Assembly: GCF_016107285.1 (NCBI RefSeq)
Contig: NZ_RCVQ01000001.1
Coordinates: forward strand, 248,001-312,000
From: Roseomonas sp. KE0001
Lineage (GTDB): Bacteria; Pseudomonadota; Alphaproteobacteria; Acetobacterales; Acetobacteraceae
Length of the DNA stretch: 64,000 nucleotides
Direction: 5' to 3'
A program made the position numbers and the translations under genes. Below are positions 17,026 to 26,770 of this stretch, one piece after another. How positions within the stretch are numbered: the first letter of the stretch is position 1; each line of letters begins with the position of its first letter. The notes under the pieces are model-generated. The model saw nothing but the letters and a program-made list of their open reading frames with translations, made no database searches and was not told the DNA's origin.

Positions 17026-18192
17026 TCATGGCGCGTCCTCCATCTGGCGATAGGTCTCCTTGGCCAGCTTCAGCGCGTGGTTCGCCGCCGGCACGCCGGC
17101 ATAGGCGCCGAGTTGCAGCAGGACCTCCGCCAGCTCCTCCGGCGTGACGCCGGTCTGCCGCGTCGCGCGGACATGCAGCGCGAACTCGTCGTCGCGGCCG
17201 AGGGCCGCCATCATGGCGAGCGTCAGCAGGCTGCGCGTGTGGCGCGGCAGGCCGGGCCGGGTCCAGATCTGCCCCCAGACATTGCGGGCGATGTAGTCCT
17301 GGAAGGGTGCGTCGAGCGCCGTGGCGGCGGCGGTGGCGCGGGCGACATGCGCCTCCCCCAGCACCGCCCGGCGCACCGCCATGCCGGCCTCCAGCGGATC
17401 GGCGGCGGCGGCGGCCTCCGGCGGCTGCGCCGCGAGATGCGCCAGCATGGCCGCCGTCAGTCCCTCGGCCGCCTCGTAATTCGGGATGTGGCTGGCCGCC
17501 GGCAGCACGACCAGCCGCGCGCCCGGAATGCTGTCGCGCAGCGCCTCGGCGGCCGGCAGGGGCGAGGCGGGGTCGTGCTCGCCCATGATCACCGTGGCCG
17601 GCGCGCGGATGCGGCCGCGCACATCCTCCGCCCGCGCGTCGCGCAGCGCCGCCGCCGCCGCGGCATAGCCGATCCGGTCGGTGCGCAGCAGCATCCGGCG
17701 CAGGCCCTGGGCCGAGGGTGTCGTGGGGTCCACCACCCAGCGCGGCATGACGGCCTCGACCAGCGCCTCGGTGCCATGCTGGCGCACGGCGTCGATCCGC
17801 TGCTGCCAGAGCGAGGGCTCGGGGAATTCCAGCGCGGTGTCGATGAGCAGCAGCGACTGCACGCGCTCCGGCGCATCCGCCGCCAGCTGCTGCGCGATGC
17901 GGCCGCCGATCGACAGGCCGGCGACATGCGCGCGCTCGATGCCGAGGGCGTCGAGCAGCGCCACGAGATCCCCCGCCAGCCCCGCCATGGTGTAGTCGCC
18001 CGGCGTGACCCCGCTCAGCCCATGGCCGCGCATGTCGGGGCGGATGACGCGGAAGCGGCGCGCCAGGGCCGGGGCCTGCGGGTCCCAGACATGCTGCGTC
18101 GTGCCGATGGAATGCAGCAGCAGCAGCGGCGGCGCCTCCGCCTCGCCCTCCACCACGCAATGCACCAGATGGTCCCCGATCTGGACGAACAT
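17026..18192 (-). CDS. pcaL: PcaD-PcaC fusion: 3-oxoadipate enol-lactonase / 4-carboxymuconolactone decarboxylase
   Basis: This bifunctional protein of 388 residues would carry out the two steps after PcaB. Residues 1 to about 258 form an alpha/beta hydrolase with nucleophile Ser94 (GLSIGG), acid Asp207 (GEHD) and base His235 (SHIP), matching 3-oxoadipate enol-lactonase. Residues about 265-388 match carboxymuconolactone decarboxylase (RHTRSLLTLAMMAALGRDDEFALHVR and EVLLQLGAYAGVPAANHALK). Such fusions are known as PcaL in actinobacteria and some proteobacteria. The gene sits between dctM (71 bp away) and pcaB on the same strand. Together pcaB and pcaL would take carboxymuconate to 3-oxoadipate. 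Confidence 0.9.
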   Translation of the reverse strand: MFVQIGDHLVHCVVEGEAEAPPLLLLHSIGTTQHVWDPQAPALARRFRVIRPDMRGHGLSGVTPGDYTMAGLAGDLVALLDALGIERAHVAGLSIGGRIAQQLAADAPERVQSLLLIDTALEFPEPSLWQQRIDAVRQHGTEALVEAVMPRWVVDPTTPSAQGLRRMLLRTDRIGYAAAAAALRDARAEDVRGRIRAPATVIMGEHDPASPLPAAEALRDSIPGARLVVLPAASHIPNYEAAEGLTAAMLAHLAAQPPEAAAAADPLEAGMAVRRAVLGEAHVARATAAATALDAPFQDYIARNVWGQIWTRPGLPRHTRSLLTLAMMAALGRDDEFALHVRATRQTGVTPEELAEVLLQLGAYAGVPAANHALKLAKETYRQMEDAP

Positions 18193-18263
18193 GCCTCAAT
18201 CCTGTCCCGATGAAAAAGGTTGGCGGTGGCGCATGGTCACGGCCTGACTCGCCTGGAGCGCGA

Positions 18264-19589
18264 TCATCCTCCGAGCCAGCGCACCAGCGCCAGGGAAACT
18301 CCAGGGAAAGCGACGCACAGCAGGAGACGGAGCAGATCCGTCGCCAGGAAGGGCAGCACTCCGCGATAGATGCGAAGGATCGGCACGTCCCGCGCCAGGC
18401 TCGAGACCACGAAGACATTCAGCCCGATGGGCGGCGCGGTGAGGCCGATGCCGACCACGGCCAGCACCAGGATGCCGAACCAGAGCGCCGTCTCCTCCGC
18501 CGTCAGGCCGAAATCGAGCGCGGTGACGATGGGGAAGAACACCGGCAGGGTGAGCAGGATCATCGCCATCTCGTCCATCACCGCGCCGAGCACGATATAG
18601 GCCAGCAGCAGCAGGGCCAGCACGCCATGCGGCGGCAGCGCCAGCGCGACGATCCATTCCGCCAGCAGGTCGGGCGCCTGGGTCAGCGCCAGGAAGGCGT
18701 TGAAGACCTCGGCCCCCAGCAGGATGGCGAAGATCATCGCCGTGGTCTCCGCTGTGCCGCGCAGCGCGCCAAGAAACTCGGCCGGCGCGAGGCTGCGGCG
18801 CAGCAGCGCGACCGCCAGGGTGGCGACGACGCCGATGGCGGCGCTCTCGGTGGGCGTGAAGATGCCGCCATAGATGCCGCCCACCACCACCACGGCGATG
18901 CTCAGCACCGGCAGGACGCGAAGCATCGCGGCCCGTCGCTCGCCCGGCGCCAGGCGCGGCGCCACCGGCATGGCGGCGGGCCTGAACCGCGCCACCAGCG
19001 CCGCCGCCAGGATGTAGAACAGCGTCGCCATCAGTCCCGGCAGCAGCGCCGCCATGAACAGCTTGGCGATGTTCTGCTCGGTGCTGATGGCATAGATCAC
19101 CAGGATCACGCTGGGCGGGATCAGGATGCCCATGGTGCCGCCCACGGCGATGGTGCCGCAGGCGAGGCCGGGGTCGTAGCCGTAGCGCCGGAGCTCGGGC
19201 AGGGCGGCGCGGCCGAAGGTGGCGGTGGTGGCGACCGAGGAGCCGCAGACCGCACCGAAGGCGGCGCAGGCGCCGATGACGCCGATGGCCAGCCCGCCGC
19301 GCCGGCCGCCGACCAGCGCCTGGGCGGCGATGAAGAGATCGCGCGCCAGCCCGCCCCGCTCGGCGATCGCTCCCATCAGGATGAAGAGCGGGATCACCGA
19401 GAGGGTGTAGCTGGAGAAGAGGTGGTAGGGCGTGGCCTTGAGGTAGTTGCCGAGCGCGCCCCAGCCCAGGATATGCTGATAGCCGAGCGCGCCGGTCAGC
19501 AGCATCGCCAGGCCGACCGGCGCGCGCAGCGCGATCAGCAGCAGCAGGACGCCGAAGCCGGCGCCGGCCTGCAGGATCTCCTCGCTCAT
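18264..19589 (-). CDS. dctM: TRAP transporter large permease (DctM/SiaM)
   Basis: This is the twelve-helix large membrane subunit of a tripartite ATP-independent periplasmic transporter (441 residues), which couples solute import to a sodium or proton gradient. Family landmarks are IPLFILMGAIAERGGLARDLF, GAVCGSSVATTATFGRAALPELRRYGYDPGLACGTIAVGGTMGILIPPSVILVIYA, GGIFTPTESAAIG and APPIGLNVFVVSSLA. It starts ten bases after the dctQ stop codon. Transcription continues towards pcaL and pcaB, so the solute may be an aromatic acid or a ring-cleavage product. That is inference from position. Confidence 0.93.
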   Translation of the reverse strand: MSEEILQAGAGFGVLLLLIALRAPVGLAMLLTGALGYQHILGWGALGNYLKATPYHLFSSYTLSVIPLFILMGAIAERGGLARDLFIAAQALVGGRRGGLAIGVIGACAAFGAVCGSSVATTATFGRAALPELRRYGYDPGLACGTIAVGGTMGILIPPSVILVIYAISTEQNIAKLFMAALLPGLMATLFYILAAALVARFRPAAMPVAPRLAPGERRAAMLRVLPVLSIAVVVVGGIYGGIFTPTESAAIGVVATLAVALLRRSLAPAEFLGALRGTAETTAMIFAILLGAEVFNAFLALTQAPDLLAEWIVALALPPHGVLALLLLAYIVLGAVMDEMAMILLTLPVFFPIVTALDFGLTAEETALWFGILVLAVVGIGLTAPPIGLNVFVVSSLARDVPILRIYRGVLPFLATDLLRLLLCVAFPGVSLALVRWLGG

Positions 19590-19599
19590 GGGACGGGGC

Positions 19600-20058
19600 T
19601 CACAGGGCTGGGCTCACGGGGGCGGAGGTCCGGCCGGCCGGTCCGAGGGCGGCGAGCAGGGCGGCGAGGGCGGTGACGCCGAAGCCCAGCGCGCCGAGCG
19701 CGATGGCCCACCAGATCGGCAGGGAGAGCACCATGCTTCGGGTGTCGCTGGCCCAGGCGTCGGCGGCGCCGAGCGCCATGCGCCAGGCCAGCAGTCCGGC
19801 GACCAGCGCCCAGACCAGGTTCCAGAAGCTGTCGATGGCGGCCTGCAGCCGGGCCGGCAGCCAGCCGGTGAGGCTGTCCACCATGATGTGGCTGCGGCGC
19901 AGCGTGCCCCAGGCGAGGAAGCCGGCGACGGCCAGGCCGCTGCCCATCTGCACCAGCTCGAAGTCGCCTGGAATGGGCAGGCCCGCCACCCACCGGCGCA
20001 GCACGCTGGCGGTGGTCAGCAGGGCGGTGGCGATCAGCAGCAGGCTGCCCGCCAGCAT
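19600..20058 (-). CDS. dctQ: TRAP transporter small permease (DctQ)
   Basis: This is the four-helix small membrane subunit that pairs with DctM. The protein from ATG 20058 is 152 residues and includes VLRRWVAGLPIPGDFELVQMGSGLAVAGFLAWGTLRRSHIMVDSL, the conserved DctQ core. The start is uncertain. No ribosome site precedes the ATG, and TM1 would begin at residue 2. The reading frame continues upstream, coding-like (EAPRAARQIDAAAGSL), to the dctP TAG stop, in the same frame as dctP, without any ATG, GTG or TTG. A CTG at 20121 has AGGGG nine bases upstream and could be a rare start. Confidence 0.85.
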   Translation of the reverse strand: MLAGSLLLIATALLTTASVLRRWVAGLPIPGDFELVQMGSGLAVAGFLAWGTLRRSHIMVDSLTGWLPARLQAAIDSFWNLVWALVAGLLAWRMALGAADAWASDTRSMVLSLPIWWAIALGALGFGVTALAALLAALGPAGRTSAPVSPAL

Positions 20059-20133
20059 CAGGGACCCGGCCGCCGCGTCGATCTGGCGCGCCGCGCGGGG
20101 CGCTTCGGAGGAGGTGGACAGGAGCGGCGGCCC

Positions 20134-21177
20134 CTAGCTGGCGAACTGGCGGAACAGGGCCTGCGCGTCGGCGAGCAGCGCCTCGCCGTCGATGCCGCGT
20201 CCGCGCATCTGCGCGAGCCAGGCCTCGACCACCGGCTTCGTTGCCTCCCGCCAGCGCGCCGCCTCGGCCGGTTCCAGCTCGATCAGCGTGTTGCCGCGCT
20301 TGCGCGCCAGCTCGGAGACGGTGACGGCCTGCTCGTCCAGCGTGGCGCCGACCATGGCGGCGGCCGCGTCGCCCGACTGCGCGTCAAGCGCGCGCCGCAA
20401 CTCGGCCGGCAGACCCTCGTAGCGCGCCTTGTTCATCGCCAGCACGTTGGTCGCGGTATAGAAGGTCGGGCTGCCAGGGAAGGCGGTGTGGTTCCTCACC
20501 AGCTCCTGGAGCTTGATCGACGGCACCACCTCCCACGGCACCACGGCGCCGTCCAGCACACCCTGGGTCAGCGCCTCCGGCACCTGCGGCACCGGCATGC
20601 CGATCGGCGCGGCGCCGAGGACGCGCAGCGCCTCGCCGGCCTGCCGCGTCGGGAAGCGCAGCTTCAGCCCGCGCAGATCCTCCAGGGTGCGGACCGGCGT
20701 GCGGGAATGGATCAGCCCGGCGTCATGCGCCCAGAAGCAGAGCGGATGCACCTCGCCGAATTCCTGCGCCAGATGCCGCGCGGCGAAAGCCTGGGCGGCG
20801 CGGGCATTCGCCACCCCGCCGCGGTCCGCGACGAAGGGCAGCTCCAGCGCCTCGATGCGCGGGAAACGCCCGGCCGTGTAGCCCGGCAGGGTCCAGACGA
20901 TATCGGCAACGCCATCGCGCGCCTGGTCGTAGAGCTGCGGCGGCGCGCCGCCGAGCTGCATGGCGGGAAAGAGCCGGATGCGGAGCTGGCCGTCGGTCGC
21001 CGCCTCGACCTTCCTGGCCCATGGCGCCAGGAAGTTGCGGTGGATGTTGGAGCCCGGCGGCAGGAAATGGTGCAGCCGCAGGGTTTCGCCCTGCGCCCGG
21101 GCCGGCCGCGGGAGCGCCGGTGCCGCCAGCAGGCCGGCGGCCGCGAGCGAAAGCCGGCGGCGCGAGATCTTGGACAT
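20134..21177 (-). CDS. dctP: TRAP transporter substrate-binding protein (DctP)
   Basis: This is the periplasmic solute-binding subunit of the TRAP system, with 347 residues. A signal peptide (about 1-28, twin-arginine-like SRRRLSLAAAG) precedes the mature protein. Conserved parts include LRLHHFLPPGSNIHRNFLAPWARKVEAATDGQLRI, FPAMQLGGAPPQLYDQARDGVADI and TPVRTLEDLRGLKLRFPT. In this last segment Arg is the family carboxylate-binding residue, which fits a carboxylate ligand. AGGAGG precedes ATG 21177. It is the first gene of the dctP-dctQ-dctM-pcaL-pcaB run. The ligand is not determined by sequence. Confidence 0.92.
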   Translation of the reverse strand: MSKISRRRLSLAAAGLLAAPALPRPARAQGETLRLHHFLPPGSNIHRNFLAPWARKVEAATDGQLRIRLFPAMQLGGAPPQLYDQARDGVADIVWTLPGYTAGRFPRIEALELPFVADRGGVANARAAQAFAARHLAQEFGEVHPLCFWAHDAGLIHSRTPVRTLEDLRGLKLRFPTRQAGEALRVLGAAPIGMPVPQVPEALTQGVLDGAVVPWEVVPSIKLQELVRNHTAFPGSPTFYTATNVLAMNKARYEGLPAELRRALDAQSGDAAAAMVGATLDEQAVTVSELARKRGNTLIELEPAEAARWREATKPVVEAWLAQMRGRGIDGEALLADAQALFRQFAS

Positions 21178-21280
21178 GCTTTCCCTCCTGGCCTTGTGGC
21201 CGTGTCGCGGCGCGGCCGCTTCTGCCGCGACTGTAGCAGAGTTCCCGCCGGCGCCATGACGCTTCGCCATGCGAGGCGCC

Positions 21281-21859
21281 TCAGCCGGGGTGATCCAGCG
21301 CGATGAGCAGCGCCGGGCGCCCCTCCGCCACCGGCCGGGCCGAGAGCTCGATGCGGGCCGCCGGCGCCCCGGCCCCGGCCGGCGGGATGCGATAGCTGCG
21401 CTGGAGCAGGATGCCCTCCGCCGCCGTCTCTTCCCGCGTCGCGGCGCCGGCGATGCGGGCGAGGTGGCGCGACATCATGGCATCGAAGGCCTGCCCGGCC
21501 GCCGCGGCGTCACCGAGCGGGGAGAGCACGGCGCAATCGGCCTGGCCGGGCCGCAGCGTCACGGCGAGCGGCTGTGCCGGATCGGGGCCGATCCAGACCT
21601 GCCGGCCCGGCGTGGCGACCTCCTGGCCCTTCCGCACCGCCAGGGCGGCCCGGTAGCCCGCGGCGGTCAGCCAGGCCTCCCGGCGCGCGGCATCCTCCGC
21701 CGCCAGGCAGGCCGCCTCGAAGGTGGCGATCGCGGTCTCCGCGGCCTGGCGCGCCTGGGCGGGCGAGGGTGGCGGAGGCGTCGGCGCCGGGTCCGGCGCC
21801 GTCGCGCAGCCCGCCATCAGCGCCAGCGGCGCGGCCAGGAGCACGGTCGAACGGGGCAT
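21281..21859 (-). CDS. Hypothetical lipoprotein
   Basis: This is a 192-residue protein with a lipoprotein signal. The hydrophobic stretch LLAAPLALMAGC places the acylated cysteine at residue 18. A proline-rich linker (APDPAPTPPPPSP) and an alanine-rich, probably helical, domain follow. A second cysteine pair is present further on (AACLAAE and QADCAVL). I do not recognise a characterised family. AGGAGAT precedes the ATG. It lies 103 bp upstream of dctP on the same strand, probably as a separate unit, and 90 bp downstream of the ABC permease gene. Confidence 0.75.
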   Translation of the reverse strand: MPRSTVLLAAPLALMAGCATAPDPAPTPPPPSPAQARQAAETAIATFEAACLAAEDAARREAWLTAAGYRAALAVRKGQEVATPGRQVWIGPDPAQPLAVTLRPGQADCAVLSPLGDAAAAGQAFDAMMSRHLARIAGAATREETAAEGILLQRSYRIPPAGAGAPAARIELSARPVAEGRPALLIALDHPG

Positions 21860-21949
21860 GGCATCTCCTGCGATGACGGGGCGGGGGCAGAGGAGGCCCC
21901 GATTCGCCGCCGCCGTCCAGTCCGCGCCTCGCCTCAGCCGCCCCGCATC

Positions 21950-22808
<859 letters not shown>

Positions 22809-22819
<11 letters not shown>

Positions 22820-23627
22820 CCGGTCGTTCCTCCCCCTTGCGGGCGGTGTTGATGTGGTCGCGCAACTCGTGCACCAGGTCCTGGAAGTCCTGCCTGTAGC
22901 TGTCGTCCAGGCTGCGCGGACGCGGGAAGGGGATGCGCCGCTCGACCAGGATGCGGCCCGGCCGGCCGGACATGACCAGCACGCGGTCGGCCAGGTAGAC
23001 GGCTTCCTTCAGATCGTGCGTGACCAGGATCACGGTGGGCTTCAGCGTCAGGCAGACCCCCTGCAACTGGCTCCAGAGATCCTCGCGGGTGAAGATGTCG
23101 AGGGCGCCGAAGGGCTCGTCCAGCATCAGCAGCTGCGGGTCGTGGATCAGCGCGCGGCAGAGGCTGGCGCGCTGCTGCATGCCGCCGGAAAGCTGATAGG
23201 GGTGCTTCGCCTCGAAGCCGGCGAGGCCGACCATGGCCAGCAGCCGGCGCGCCTTCTCCTCATAGGCGGCGCGCTCGCCGCGGAGGCGGCGGCGGTGCGG
23301 CTCGACCACCTCCAGCGGCAGCATCACGTTGGCCAGGATGCTGCGCCACGGCAGCAGGGTCGGGTTCTGGAAGGCCATGCCGACGAGCGGGAGCGGCCGG
23401 TCCACCTCGCGCCCGCCGACGATGACGCTGCCGGCGCTGGAGGGCCAGAGGCCGGAGACCAGCTTCATCAGCGTCGACTTGCCACAGCCCGAGGGGCCGA
23501 CCACGGCGACGAACTCGCCCCGCCCCACGGTGAGCGAGACATCCCGCAGCGCCAGCGTCCCCTCCGCGCCGCCATAGCGCAGGGAGACCCCGTCAATCTC
23601 GACAAATGGGCGTTCCATCGCCGCCAT
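22809..23627 (-). CDS. ABC transporter ATP-binding protein (SsuB/TauB-like)
   Basis: This is the ATPase subunit partnering the overlapping permease, with 272 residues. It has Walker A GPSGCGKST, Q-loop FQNPTLLPW, signature LSGGMQQR, Walker B LLMLDEPFGALD and H-loop VTHDLKEAV, all intact and typical of the nitrate/sulfonate/taurine branch. The ATG at 23627 follows GGAGG by four bases; a second ATG at 23618 is also possible. A very long open frame continues upstream of the start across the antisense of the NAD(P)HX gene and is not coding. The gene is divergent from the nnr gene. Confidence 0.93.
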
Positions 23628-23837
23628 CCCGCCTCCATCCTCGGGGGCCTTCAGCCCGGCCCCGGGGGACCCTGGAAGCAAGCCCCGGGCCATGCCGGCG
23701 CGCCGGGCGGGCGGGCGGGCATGCCCTGGTCTGCCCGGGCCCGGGGCAGGGCGCCCGCGATCCGGGCATCGCGGTCCCTCTCGCGGAGACGGGCGGGGCG
23801 GGCGACATTCCCTCCCCTGGCGCCGAGGAGCGTGGAG

Positions 23838-25313
23838 ATGAACGAGTTGCTGACCCCGGAGGAGATGGCACGGGCCGATGCGGCGGCGATCGCCGGGGGC
23901 CTGTCCGGCCTGGCCCTGATGCAGGCGGCGGGGCAGGCGGTCGCCCAGGCCATCCGCGCCCGCTTCCGGCCCTGCCGCACCCTGGTCCTGGCCGGGCCGG
24001 GCAACAATGGCGGCGATGGCTATGTCGTGGCCCGGCGGCTGGAGCAGGCCGGCTGGCCGGTGGCGGTGGCCGCGCTCGCGCCACCCCGACCAGGCAGCGA
24101 CGCGGCGCTCGCCGCCGCCGCATGGCGCGGGCCGGTGCTGCCCTTCGCGCCCGGCGAGGCGGCGCGCGCGGCGCTGGTGGTGGATGCCGTGCTCGGCGCC
24201 GGCCTGACGCGCGATCTGCCGGCGGAGGTCGCGGCGGTCCTGGGCGCGGCCGGCGGGCCGGTGGTCGCGGTGGATGTGCCCTCGGGCCTGGATGGCGCCA
24301 CCGGCCAGCCACGCGGCCCCGTGACGCCGGCCGCGCTCACCGTCACCTTCTTCCGCCGCAAGCCGGGCCACCTGCTGCTGCCGGGGCGCGACCTCTGCGG
24401 CGAGACGGTGCTGGCGCCGATCGGCCTGCCGGAGGCGGTGCTGCCGGGCCTGGGCGTGCATTGCTTCCACAACGGGCCCTGGCTGTGGACGCTGCCGCGC
24501 CGCACATCGGGGAGCCACAAGTTCGCCCAGGGCCATCTGACGATTCCCGCCGGGGCGGAGATGCCGGGGGCGGCGCGGCTGGCGGCGGCGGCGGCGCGGC
24601 GCGCGGGGGCCGGGCTGGTCAGCCTCGCCACCGCGGATGCCACCACCGCCGCGCTGTTCCGCGCCGATGAGCCGGGCCATCTGGTAACGGAGTCGCCGCT
24701 CCAGGCGCTGTTGGCGGACACGCGGCGCCATGCCTGGCTGGTCGGGCCCGGCCTGCCGCCCTCGGCGGAGACGCTGGCGGTGCTGGCGCGTCTCCTGGCG
24801 GCCGGGTGCGCCGTGGTGGCGGATGGCGGGGCGCTCAGTGCGGCCGCCGGCGCGCCGGACCGGCTGCGTGGCGCCGCCATTCTCACGCCGCATGCGGGCG
24901 AGTTCGCCCGGGTCTTCGGCCCGCCCGGCGCGGATCGCCTGTCCGCCGCCCGTGGCGCGGCGGCGGCGACCGGCGCCGTGGTGGTCCTGAAGGGCTCCGA
25001 CAGCATCATCGCAGCCCCCGACGGCCGCGCCGCCATCAACGACAACGCCCCGCCCGCCCTGGCCACCGCCGGCAGCGGCGACGTGCTGGCCGGTCTCGCG
25101 GCGGGGCTGTCGGCACAGGGCCTGCCGGCCTTCGAGGCCGCCTGCGCCGCCGTCTGGCTGCACGGCGAGGCGGCCCGCCGCGCGCTCGGGGGGCGCCCTC
25201 CGGGGAGCCCGCTGATCGCCGAGGACCTGCTGCCCCACATCGCCGAGAGCTTCGCCTTCGCGCTTTCCCGGCGGGCTGGGATAGGGCAACCTCCTCACCA
25301 TATATTTCGTTGA
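23838..25313 (+). CDS. nnr: Bifunctional NAD(P)H-hydrate epimerase / ADP-dependent NAD(P)H-hydrate dehydratase
   Basis: This metabolite-repair enzyme restores damaged NAD(P)H hydrates, with 491 residues. The N-terminal YjeF_N epimerase domain (about 1-215) includes GPGNNGGDGYVVARRL and VDVPSGLDGATGQ. The C-terminal ribokinase-like dehydratase domain (about 225-490) includes ILTPHAGEFARVFG, GAVVVLKGSDSIIAAPDGRAAIND and the catalytic-loop motif GSGDVLAGLAAGL. ATG 23838 is preceded by GAGGAG with a seven-base gap; upstream sequence in the same frame belongs to the antisense of the ABC ATPase. The malonyl-CoA decarboxylase gene follows after 47 bp. Confidence 0.94.
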   Translation: MNELLTPEEMARADAAAIAGGLSGLALMQAAGQAVAQAIRARFRPCRTLVLAGPGNNGGDGYVVARRLEQAGWPVAVAALAPPRPGSDAALAAAAWRGPVLPFAPGEAARAALVVDAVLGAGLTRDLPAEVAAVLGAAGGPVVAVDVPSGLDGATGQPRGPVTPAALTVTFFRRKPGHLLLPGRDLCGETVLAPIGLPEAVLPGLGVHCFHNGPWLWTLPRRTSGSHKFAQGHLTIPAGAEMPGAARLAAAAARRAGAGLVSLATADATTAALFRADEPGHLVTESPLQALLADTRRHAWLVGPGLPPSAETLAVLARLLAAGCAVVADGGALSAAAGAPDRLRGAAILTPHAGEFARVFGPPGADRLSAARGAAAATGAVVVLKGSDSIIAAPDGRAAINDNAPPALATAGSGDVLAGLAAGLSAQGLPAFEAACAAVWLHGEAARRALGGRPPGSPLIAEDLLPHIAESFAFALSRRAGIGQPPHHIFR

Positions 25314-25360
25314 ATTACAAAGCCCGGCCTGCCGCCGGGCCCGCTACCGAGGAACCCCCC

Positions 25361-26755
25361 ATGTCCGATGTCGCCGTCGCGGAACCAGGCCTTTTTGACC
25401 GGGCGCTGAAGCGTGTCGCCCTGCTCTGGCGTGACATGGCCTCCTCCGTCTCGGCCCCGGCTGAGGATGCCTCCTGGGAGACGCGCCTGCGCGCCAGCCT
25501 GGAGGCGCCGGGCGGCGAGATCTCGGCGCGGAACCGCGCGGCGAGCCTGGCGCAATCCTACCTGGCCCTCGACCCGGCCGGGCGCATGGCCTTCTTCCGA
25601 GCGCTGGCGGGCTTCGATTCCGATCCGGTGGCGGTCGAGGCGGCGATGCGCGAGGTCAGCGCCGCCCGCGACGGCGCCGCGCGGGCGGCCGCCAAGGCGA
25701 AGCTGCGCCGCGTGCTGGAGCCGCCGCGCCTGCGCCTGCTGACCCAGTTCACCACCATCCCCGACGGCATGAAGTTCCTGGTCGATCTGCGGGCCGATCT
25801 GCTGCGGGTCATGGGCCAGGACCCGATGCTGCTGGCGCTGGACGCCGACCTGCGCGGCCTCTTCGCCAGCTGGTTCGACCTCGGCTTCCTGGAGCTACGC
25901 AGCATCGACTGGCACTCGCCCGCCGCGCTGCTGGAGAAGCTGGTGGGCTATGAGGCGGTGCATCGCATCCGCACCTGGCGCGACCTCAAGAACCGGCTGG
26001 ATTCCGACCGCCGCTGCTACGCCTTCTTCCACCCCCGCATGCCCGAGGAGCCGCTGATCTTCGTCGAGGTGGCGCTGGTGCGGGGCCTGTCCGGCTCGGT
26101 GCAGAAGCTGCTGGACGAGAAGGCGCCGGTGCAGGACCCGCGCAAGGCGGATACCGCGATCTTCTACTCGATCAACAACTGCCAGCGTGGGCTGGACGGC
26201 ATTTCCTTCGGCAATTTCCTGATCAAGCGGGTGGTCGCGCTGCTGTCCCAGGACCTGCCGAACATCAAGGCCTTCTCGACCCTCTCGCCGATCCCGGGCT
26301 TCCGGCGCTGGCTGGAGGAGAGGCTGGCGGCGGAGGAGCCGAAGCTGCTCAGCGAGGAGGAAGCCCGGCAACTGGCGGAGGTTTCCGGCCTGGAGAGCGG
26401 CGAGGCCGCGCTGCGCGCCCTGCTGGCCTCGCCGAGGACGCTGCCGGCGCGCTGGGCGCCGAAGGCGGAGGCCATCCTCACCCGGCTCTGCGCCCGCTAC
26501 CTGGTGCTGGAGACGGGACGGGGCGGCCGCCGGGCGCGCGATCCGGTCGGGCACTTCCATCTCTCGAACGGCGCGCGGGTCGAGCGGATCTGCTGGCGCG
26601 GCGACACCTCCGAGAAGGGCATGCGTGAAAGCCTCGGCTTCATGGTGAACTATCTCTACGACCCGGCGAAGATCGAGGACTATCACGAGGCCTATGTCGG
26701 CGAGGGCAGCCGGGCGGCGGCGACCAGTCTGCGCAAGCTGGCGCGCAGCGTCTGA
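25361..26755 (+). CDS. Malonyl-CoA decarboxylase
   Basis: This enzyme converts malonyl-CoA to acetyl-CoA and CO2. It has 464 residues with the N-terminal helical domain and the GNAT-like catalytic domain of the MCD family. The catalytic serine and histidine of the family correspond to Ser270 (AIFYSINNCQRGL) and His442 (KIEDYHEAY). RCYAFFHPRMPEEPLIFVEVAL and TLSPIPGFRRWL are also conserved. It is not next to a malonate transporter or malonyl-CoA synthetase, so whether it serves malonate use or fatty-acid control is open. It may share a transcript with nnr. Confidence 0.93.
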   Translation: MSDVAVAEPGLFDRALKRVALLWRDMASSVSAPAEDASWETRLRASLEAPGGEISARNRAASLAQSYLALDPAGRMAFFRALAGFDSDPVAVEAAMREVSAARDGAARAAAKAKLRRVLEPPRLRLLTQFTTIPDGMKFLVDLRADLLRVMGQDPMLLALDADLRGLFASWFDLGFLELRSIDWHSPAALLEKLVGYEAVHRIRTWRDLKNRLDSDRRCYAFFHPRMPEEPLIFVEVALVRGLSGSVQKLLDEKAPVQDPRKADTAIFYSINNCQRGLDGISFGNFLIKRVVALLSQDLPNIKAFSTLSPIPGFRRWLEERLAAEEPKLLSEEEARQLAEVSGLESGEAALRALLASPRTLPARWAPKAEAILTRLCARYLVLETGRGGRRARDPVGHFHLSNGARVERICWRGDTSEKGMRESLGFMVNYLYDPAKIEDYHEAYVGEGSRAAATSLRKLARSV

Positions 26756-26770
26756 GCCGACCCCGCCCCG

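Noticed and set aside
23628-25301. Upstream extension of the ABC ATPase frame
   Set aside because: It is antisense to the NAD(P)HX gene, and the ATPase domain begins right after ATG 23627.
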